A DNA stretch of 59,268 bases. Source: a virus. The stretch is from IMG/VR virus record IMGVR_UViG_3300028024_000010, positions 1 through 59,268 of that record; one strand, given 5' to 3'. The notes below the pieces were generated by a model, which worked only from the letters and a program-made list of their open reading frames with translations, made no database searches and was not told the DNA's origin. Both the position numbers and the translations under genes were made by a program. This document shows positions 54,871 to 59,268 of the stretch, piece after piece; position 1 is the first letter of the stretch; each line of letters opens with the position of its first letter.

Positions 54871-57572
54871 GGGAACAGCCAGTCTGCTGCTTTGACAGTG
54901 CCTCGGCCATTCGGCTCTATCAGGCCATAGGCCGAGACGGCTGACATATAGACCCCGGCCGTGCTGGCAGTCGGCGAAAGACCGACCTTTTCGGCGACTG
55001 CGTCGCGGCGGATGTCCTTCGGCCAAGCCCGATAGATGACCTCGAAAACCCGCTGCTCCTGTGGACCAAGAAGGCCGCGCGCCATCTGATAAAGATCCTC
55101 GCGCGTGGCGGCCGTTGGTGTATTCGCAGCCTTCAAGCCGGCCGGCGTCAGCGCGATCTTGCCTGACGATGTCTCGAGCAATCCGGCTTTGACCAGCTGC
55201 GAGACATAGACGCCGAAAGTCGAGGCCTTCGGGCTATAGCCAGCGACGACGCAGGCGCGGTCACGGGTGGCTGGGTCCTGGCCGATCTTTCGCCACCACG
55301 CCACGGCATCGAGAACACGCTGCTGTGCCACCGCGATACCTTCGGCCTGGCGCGCGGTGGAGCGGACGACGGGATTCGAACCCGCGACATTCGGCTTGGA
55401 AGACTGATGTTCTACCGGCTGAGCTACGTCCGCGGTCTGCTTGACCCTTTCGAGCGGCGCGTTGATGGCGTCAAACAGGTGCTGTGTCTGTGCCAGGATC
55501 TCGTTGATGCATCGCGACGCCTTGCCGCTGATCTCCAGCAGATTGCTGCGCTCCCTGGCCATGCCGGCGGCATACCCCTCCTGATAGGCCTTGGTCCGCA
55601 CCGCAGCCAATTCCTGCTCGCTGGCGTCCTCCTTGCCGGCTTGTTTCTCCAACTCCACGATGCGCCGGCGCAACGCGATCGGATCGTCAGCTTCTGCAGC
55701 TGCCACGGCATCACCAATGAGCGCCCGCAGCTTGGCCGGATCGACTGGAGCCGTTTTGACCTCATGCCGATGATCGTCATCGGTCGGGGTAGCGCTGTTG
55801 TCGTAGGTGCCGATGCGGGGGAACTTGACCAGTTCGACGATATTGGCCTCGCCGGAGATCACCCATCCCTCGCCGGTCTTCAGGCCAGCCAGCGACCGGG
55901 AGACCTTCTCCGCGATGTCCTTGGCGACGTTCCCCTTAAGCCATTCCTTGATCGGCGTCTGATCGGCCGGCAACGTCAGCCGGTGCGCGATCAGCGTTTC
56001 GCAGCTGCCGAGCACGGCGTTATGCAGGGATTGGGTCCGCTGCGTCACCACCACGAGGCGGATGCCCTTGGACCGCCCGGCGGTCGCCAATTTCTTCGCG
56101 AAGTGGATGGTCAGGTTCTCGCCGCCGAAGCCCGCCCGCTCCTTAGGGCAGTTACCAGTCACAAATACCTTTCCATTCCGGCGCGCGACAAACGCGCCAG
56201 TGGGTACAGTCACATCCCAGACCAAGCCATCGTAGTGCTCGCGGGAAGGTTTCCGCACCCAATTCATTCGCCGTTTATTGGCGATATTGACGATCCATTG
56301 GCCACTCGCGGCGGTTTGTTTGGTTGCTGCCAGGCCGAGGCGGATCGCTATCTCCTGAAAATCGTCAGCCAACCCACCATTGTGACCGGGATAAAACCGA
56401 ACCCACTTGCCGTTCAGCGAAGTGCCATCACCCTCGAGCAAACCTTGGAACAGCGCTTCCAACTGATCGCGTGACGCCTGCTCAATGATCCGACGCGGAA
56501 CGCGGTGTAAATCCCCTTCGAGCAACTCAATAAAGCGACGGCTACTCGTCCCGCCAAAATACCAACACACGGACGGGCCTGAACTCACGGTCCTCCCCAT
56601 CGTGGCAGCGGCGCGTTCAGGGCGCTCATAGCGAGACATCCCCTCGATGCCTGCCAGAACGGTATCAATTTCGGAGGCGATAGACCGGCCCACCTTAGTC
56701 GTCGATATCGACTGCGACAGCATTATCCGCGGCTCGACGGTCCGCGCGGAATGGAGATTGCCGTCCGTAATGATCCAGCCAAGTATGCGTGCCTCATCGA
56801 GCGTGAGACCAGCCATTCCCGGTCCAATAGGCGCTCCGCCCACCGGCGTATAGACGTTGGTTGGCACTTTCTCCGCTTGGCAGAATGTCCAATCATATAG
56901 CTTGTAACGCCCGGAGCTTCCGCGTTGGACTCTCCGCAACACCACTCGGTGATCCGGCGTAGAGAGGCTGTCAATTCCGTCGCTCTTGAGCCTTACCATT
57001 TCGCCGCACCACTGGCGGCGAACCACTCGCTCGACCGCACCGTAGAAAAAACGGCCGGTCGCGGTATCAAAACAAACGGCCTCAGCACCGACATCAATAT
57101 CAGCGTGTCGTCTAAAGCCGCTCTTAGTTAGGATCTCAGTGTCTTCTGACAGACAGAACTCGTGCGCCTCCTCGATGACCAGGTAGAGGATGCCGCGCAT
57201 TTTCCGCAGCAGGGCTGGCGCGAATTCCGTGAAGAAGGTCTGCAGCCCGCCCGGCTTGAAATCGGCCATGTCGATGATGGTGAGCGGCAGCTCGCCACCG
57301 GCCACCAGCTCGGCGATCGGCTTACCCGCCGTCTCCTGGATCTGCACATGGCCATGAGGGCCGCCGAGGATCTGGAACGGCAGCCCCGGTCGCTTGCCGT
57401 CGGCGCTGGATATCAGCCCCCACCAGTCGGACTTGATCGGGTCCAGGATGCAGACGCGGGCGCCCTGGGCCACGACATGCTCGACCAGCAGCTTGGCGGT
57501 CGAGGTCTTGCCCGAGCCGGTTTTTCCAACCACGGCGGTGTGCTGGCCGATGATGTCCTTGAAGATCTTCAT
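54867..57572 (-). CDS. HerA-like ATPase with intein and C-terminal HTH domains
   Basis: 901-residue precursor from ATG 57572. Extein 1-139: Walker A GKTGSGKTSTAKLL at 16-29, and Walker B YLVIEEAHEF at 130-139. An intein of 335 residues follows (140-474), then the extein continues CPKERAGFGGENL and RLVVVTQRTQSLHNAV, with the GNVAKDIAEKVSRSLAGLKTGEGWV part usual for HerA/DUF87 proteins. After about residue 640 comes a coiled coil, then 714-738 are read from a tRNA-like sequence, and last two winged-helix-like repeats (ACVVAGYSPKASTFGVYVSQLVKAGLLE and DAVAEKVGLSPTASTAGVYMSAV). HerA proteins pump or remodel DNA; no NurA partner is nearby. Role in this phage is unknown. Confidence 0.88.
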   Translation of the reverse strand: MKIFKDIIGQHTAVVGKTGSGKTSTAKLLVEHVVAQGARVCILDPIKSDWWGLISSADGKRPGLPFQILGGPHGHVQIQETAGKPIAELVAGGELPLTIIDMADFKPGGLQTFFTEFAPALLRKMRGILYLVIEEAHEFCLSEDTEILTKSGFRRHADIDVGAEAVCFDTATGRFFYGAVERVVRRQWCGEMVRLKSDGIDSLSTPDHRVVLRRVQRGSSGRYKLYDWTFCQAEKVPTNVYTPVGGAPIGPGMAGLTLDEARILGWIITDGNLHSARTVEPRIMLSQSISTTKVGRSIASEIDTVLAGIEGMSRYERPERAAATMGRTVSSGPSVCWYFGGTSSRRFIELLEGDLHRVPRRIIEQASRDQLEALFQGLLEGDGTSLNGKWVRFYPGHNGGLADDFQEIAIRLGLAATKQTAASGQWIVNIANKRRMNWVRKPSREHYDGLVWDVTVPTGAFVARRNGKVFVTGNCPKERAGFGGENLTIHFAKKLATAGRSKGIRLVVVTQRTQSLHNAVLGSCETLIAHRLTLPADQTPIKEWLKGNVAKDIAEKVSRSLAGLKTGEGWVISGEANIVELVKFPRIGTYDNSATPTDDDHRHEVKTAPVDPAKLRALIGDAVAAAEADDPIALRRRIVELEKQAGKEDASEQELAAVRTKAYQEGYAAGMARERSNLLEISGKASRCINEILAQTQHLFDAINAPLERVKQTADVAQPVEHQSSKPNVAGSNPVVRSTARQAEGIAVAQQRVLDAVAWWRKIGQDPATRDRACVVAGYSPKASTFGVYVSQLVKAGLLETSSGKIALTPAGLKAANTPTAATREDLYQMARGLLGPQEQRVFEVIYRAWPKDIRRDAVAEKVGLSPTASTAGVYMSAVSAYGLIEPNGRGTVKAADWLFP
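55358..55433 (-). tRNA. tRNA-Gly (UCC)-like gene inside the ATPase reading frame
   Basis: Minus strand: acceptor GCGGACG pairing with CGTCCGC, then T and encoded CCA; D arm GCTC-AGCCGGTA-GAAC; anticodon loop CTTCCAA with UCC; T arm GCGGG-TTCGAAT-CCCGT. Total 76 bases with CCA. One A-C mismatch in the D stem and one in the anticodon stem suggest a partly decayed or atypical molecule. It lies in frame on the same strand as the ATPase gene, whose protein reads ADVAQPVEHQSSKPNVAGSN there, as tRNA genes do when translated. It may be functional or a fossil. Confidence 0.85.
56151..57155 (-). other. intein with LAGLIDADG-type endonuclease in the ATPase gene
   Basis: 335 codons. Begins with Cys (block A: CLSEDTEILTKSGF), block B STPDHRVVL, ends with block F VWDVTVPTGAFVARR and block G NGKVFVTGN followed by Cys of the extein. 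Between them are two dodecapeptide endonuclease motifs, ARILGWIITDGNL and LEALFQGLLEGDGT, with the acidic residues in place. The penultimate residue is Gly rather than the common His. Inserted right after the Walker B motif, in the most conserved site of the host protein. Splicing leaves a 566-residue ATPase. It looks intact. Confidence 0.92.
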
Positions 57573-57871
57573 CCGTTGCCCTTCGTCGGCATTTGCTGCG
57601 CCCAAAAGTCGGCAATGAACTCGTCCAATTCGGCCTGGATCAGTGCAACGCGGTTAAGATCGCCCTCGGTGACGTCATCGTCATCATCGAGCGTGCGCAG
57701 CAGCGTCGCGAAGACATGCTGTGCGCCGGCAAAGAAGGCGGCCCGCATCTCAGACAGCTGGACATATCCAGCGTCTTCAGGAATCGCCATCATCCGCAGG
57801 CTATGCCAGCCGGCCTCAATCAGCTTGCCGCTATTGGCGAGTTCTCGTTCTAGTTCTTCAATCTGGCTCAT
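57569..57871 (-). CDS. acidic helical hypothetical protein
   Basis: 100 residues (MSQIEELERELANSGKLIEAGWHSL). Contains an Asp run (LDDDDDVTEGD) and helices AAFFAGAQHVFATLLRTL and VALIQAELDEFIADFWAQQ. Coupled by ATGA to the ATPase gene downstream and to the gene upstream; may be an accessory of the ATPase. No family. Confidence 0.66.
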   Translation of the reverse strand: MSQIEELERELANSGKLIEAGWHSLRMMAIPEDAGYVQLSEMRAAFFAGAQHVFATLLRTLDDDDDVTEGDLNRVALIQAELDEFIADFWAQQMPTKGNG

Positions 57872-58203
57872 GCAGCCTCCTTCATGCCGGCTCGTTCCCG
57901 GCGCTCTTCGTGTCTGGCAAGGGTCGCTAGGCGCAGCTTAATCGAGTTCTTGCGGCGCCCCATGCGGCGGCCGATATCGACCGGATGGCCACCGGCGATG
58001 ATCGTCGGGAGCGGTCCGTCGACGCTCTGGCCGGCCATGTGGTTGCGCAGGATGACCAGGAATGGCTCCGGCCAGTCGAACTTGATCGCGCCGGCATATA
58101 TCCGGGCCAGGGTCTTCCAACGCAGCCTGCGGGTCATTGTCTTGCGCCCGTCCAGCAGAGCGCGCACCATGGGGCCGCTGAAGATGATGGGTCTGTCGGT
58201 CAT
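57868..58203 (-). CDS. ASCH-like start, small phage protein
   Basis: 111 residues from ATG 58203 (MTDRPIIFSGPMVRALLDGRKTMTRR). That opening is typical of phage ASCH-domain proteins, which bind nucleic acids. The second half is different: PTIIAGGHPVDIGRRMGRRKNSIKLRLATLA reads like a basic HTH, so this may be a shortened or hybrid form. Coupled on both sides. Confidence 0.65.
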   Translation of the reverse strand: MTDRPIIFSGPMVRALLDGRKTMTRRLRWKTLARIYAGAIKFDWPEPFLVILRNHMAGQSVDGPLPTIIAGGHPVDIGRRMGRRKNSIKLRLATLARHEERRERAGMKEAA

Positions 58204-58367
58204 CACTTCCTTGTCGCCTCTGACAGAATCTCGATTGCCCGTTGCGGATCATCATCGTCGATCGCGTTGATCGCACGGCCGATGGCGAGGCGCATCCGGT
58301 GGTTTTCGAAGAGCAGGGCGGCCTTATCGACCGCCGCCACCGCCCAGCTGAAGAAGGACTTGATCAC
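58203..58367 (-). CDS. 54-residue helical protein with GTG start
   Basis: Starts with GTG 58367 (then IKSFFSWAVAAVDKAALLF), the only start in the frame after the stop of the gene before. It contains MRLAIGRAINAIDDDDPQRAIEILSEA, a tetratricopeptide-like helix pair. TGATG junction with the next gene supports it. Confidence 0.5.
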   Translation of the reverse strand: MIKSFFSWAVAAVDKAALLFENHRMRLAIGRAINAIDDDDPQRAIEILSEATRK

Positions 58368-58397
58368 TGCGGCTTCGCCTGCTTCCGGGCTTCCACC

Positions 58398-59268
58398 TCA
58401 CGTCTCGATCTGCGGGTAATATTGCTTGCCGGTTAGCCCGAAGGTGCTGGCAATCGCATTGCGCGCCGTCAACTTCTGGGGATCGCCGAACTTCTGATCG
58501 GCAAGCAAAGGCCGACATTCCGGATGGACGCGAAGCGTATAGCGTTTCCAGCTGCCGTCAGGCTCCGGCGTCGAATTGATGACATGGACCATGACGAGTG
58601 GCTCATCATCGCGGACATTCTTGCGATAGAGCGCGCCGACGCCCTCTTCATGATCGAGGATCTCAGCATTACCGGCGAGCAGATATTTATCGAAACCGAA
58701 GCGTTCCATCATGACGCGCCGGATCTCGGCGTTCGGCTCGGCATCGATCAGCTCGACCGTGATACGTTCCGGACGAAGGATGACCCAATCCGGAACGCGC
58801 ACGCCATGCCAGGAATAGACACCCCAGCCATCACGATATTCGATTGCCGCGCGATCTTCGAAATGAAGCCGGCCTTGGTCATCGCGCGCCAAGTGGCGCG
58901 GGCGGTCGGTCACAAGACAGACTTTCTCCATCGGCCAGAACCAGCCGGCCGATTGCGTCAGTTCGATCAGGCCGACGAGACGCTCGGTCTGCTGGACCAG
59001 GGCGCAGTTTTGGCGGAAGAAATCATAGAAGCCGATCCAGCTGGCATCATGTTGGCCATATCCGCTCGCCCCCACGCTCGCCCCCACGCTCTCCCGCACG
59101 CTCTCCCGCACGCTCGCCCACACGCTCGCCCACACGCTCTCCCACACGCTCTCCCGCACGCTCTCCCGCACGCTCTCCCCCACGCTCGCCCACACGCTCT
59201 CCCGCACGCTCGCCCACACGCTCTCCCGCACGCTCTCCCACACGCTCTCCCCCACGCTCTCCCGCACG
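58398..59268 (-). CDS. DUF6745-like repeat protein, C-terminal part
   Basis: 289 residues to the stop at 58398, entering from the right window edge in the middle of the repeats. After 17 repeats (last one incomplete, GAS) comes a conserved-looking C-terminal domain: GQHDASWIGFYDFFRQNCAL, SAGWFWPMEKVCLVTDRPR, FEDRAAIEYRDGWGVYSWHGVRVP, EIRRVMMERFGFDKYL and INSTPEPDGSWKRYTLRVHPECR. These phrases are, as I recall, the hallmark of the DUF6745 group. The N-terminal part is at 1-442. Function unknown. Confidence 0.88.
   Translation of the reverse strand, partial: VRESVGESVWESVRESVWASVRESVWASVGESVRESVRESVWESVWASVWASVRESVRESVGASVGASGYGQHDASWIGFYDFFRQNCALVQQTERLVGLIELTQSAGWFWPMEKVCLVTDRPRHLARDDQGRLHFEDRAAIEYRDGWGVYSWHGVRVPDWVILRPERITVELIDAEPNAEIRRVMMERFGFDKYLLAGNAEILDHEEGVGALYRKNVRDDEPLVMVHVINSTPEPDGSWKRYTLRVHPECRPLLADQKFGDPQKLTARNAIASTFGLTGKQYYPQIET
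59064..59268. repeat. 12-bp tandem repeat, right window end
   Basis: Seventeen units of the same 12-bp repeat as 1-192, ending in CG at the window edge. Both blocks together make about 33 units, or more if the assembly collapsed some. Confidence 0.95.

Overview
The window reads as a complete or near-complete genome of a temperate, long-tailed (siphovirus-like) phage of an alphaproteobacterium, most likely of the rhizobial order. The evidence for the host is indirect. The tail-tip genes follow the order of the Rhodobacter-type gene transfer agent (DUF2460, DUF2163, NlpC/P60, giant hub). The phage carries an EcfG-like sigma factor and a GapR-like protein. Its apparent attachment site carries half of a tRNA-Pro gene. 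Coding density is very high, most genes overlap by ATGA or TGATG, and base composition is GC-rich throughout. Both ends of the window lie inside one 12-bp tandem repeat and inside one open reading frame on the minus strand. Joining the ends after removing a 2-base overlap restores that frame, so the molecule is probably circular, or circularly permuted, and was cut open in the repeat.

Layout. (1) 1-6234, minus strand: a leftward early operon with a repeat-containing DUF6745-like protein (N-terminal part), a Red-beta/Bet-like annealing protein with a coiled-coil partner, a run of tiny membrane or exported proteins, and an ECF-type sigma factor. (2) 6.3-9.5 kb: the lysis-lysogeny switch. An S24-type repressor is flanked by two nearly identical promoters (leftward 7057-7085, rightward 8296-8324), each with a repressor-like operator between -35 and -10. 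A small XRE gene, probably leaderless, is read rightward. (3) 9.7-18.7 kb: rightward early and replication genes (GapR-like, RuvC-like resolvase, ParB-like, winged-helix, adenine methyltransferase-like, DnaB helicase, replication initiator-like, HNH), closed by a strong terminator at 18720. (4) 18.8-27.2 kb: packaging and head (HNH, TerS, TerL, portal, protease with extra domain, HK97-type capsid, connectors). (5) 27.2-31.6 kb: a six-gene sugar-modification island (two GT42/DUF115-like proteins, a GT-D/methyltransferase fusion, a methyltransferase, GT2 and GT8-like transferases) inserted inside the morphogenesis operon. (6) 31.6-46.2 kb: tail, with a canonical -1 frameshift in the tail chaperone gene, a 1109-residue tape measure, a gene-transfer-agent-like tip and fibre proteins. 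(7) 46.2-49.1 kb: lysis cassette with holin candidates, an overlapping transglycosylase, a papain-like protease and nested spanins. (8) 49.2-50.3 kb: an acyltransferase moron that could alter the surface of the lysogen. (9) 50.2-59.3 kb, minus strand: a two-gene regulatory operon, the tRNA-Pro attachment site, integrase and overlapping excisionase, small early proteins, and a HerA-like ATPase interrupted by an intein and containing a tRNA-Gly-like gene in frame.

How it works together. Repressor bound at the two early promoters would hold both arms silent in the lysogen. Integrase and excisionase act at the tRNA-Pro site. On induction the leftward arm supplies recombination functions and the sigma factor, and the rightward arm supplies replication, packaging, head, tail and lysis. 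A 16-base element shared by the leaders of the major capsid and major tail genes may give these two genes extra control. The least familiar parts are the sugar-modification island, the repeat protein spanning the ends, the intein plus tRNA inside one ATPase gene, and the papain-like protease in the lysis block. All functional names come from reading the protein sequences by eye; no database search was possible.
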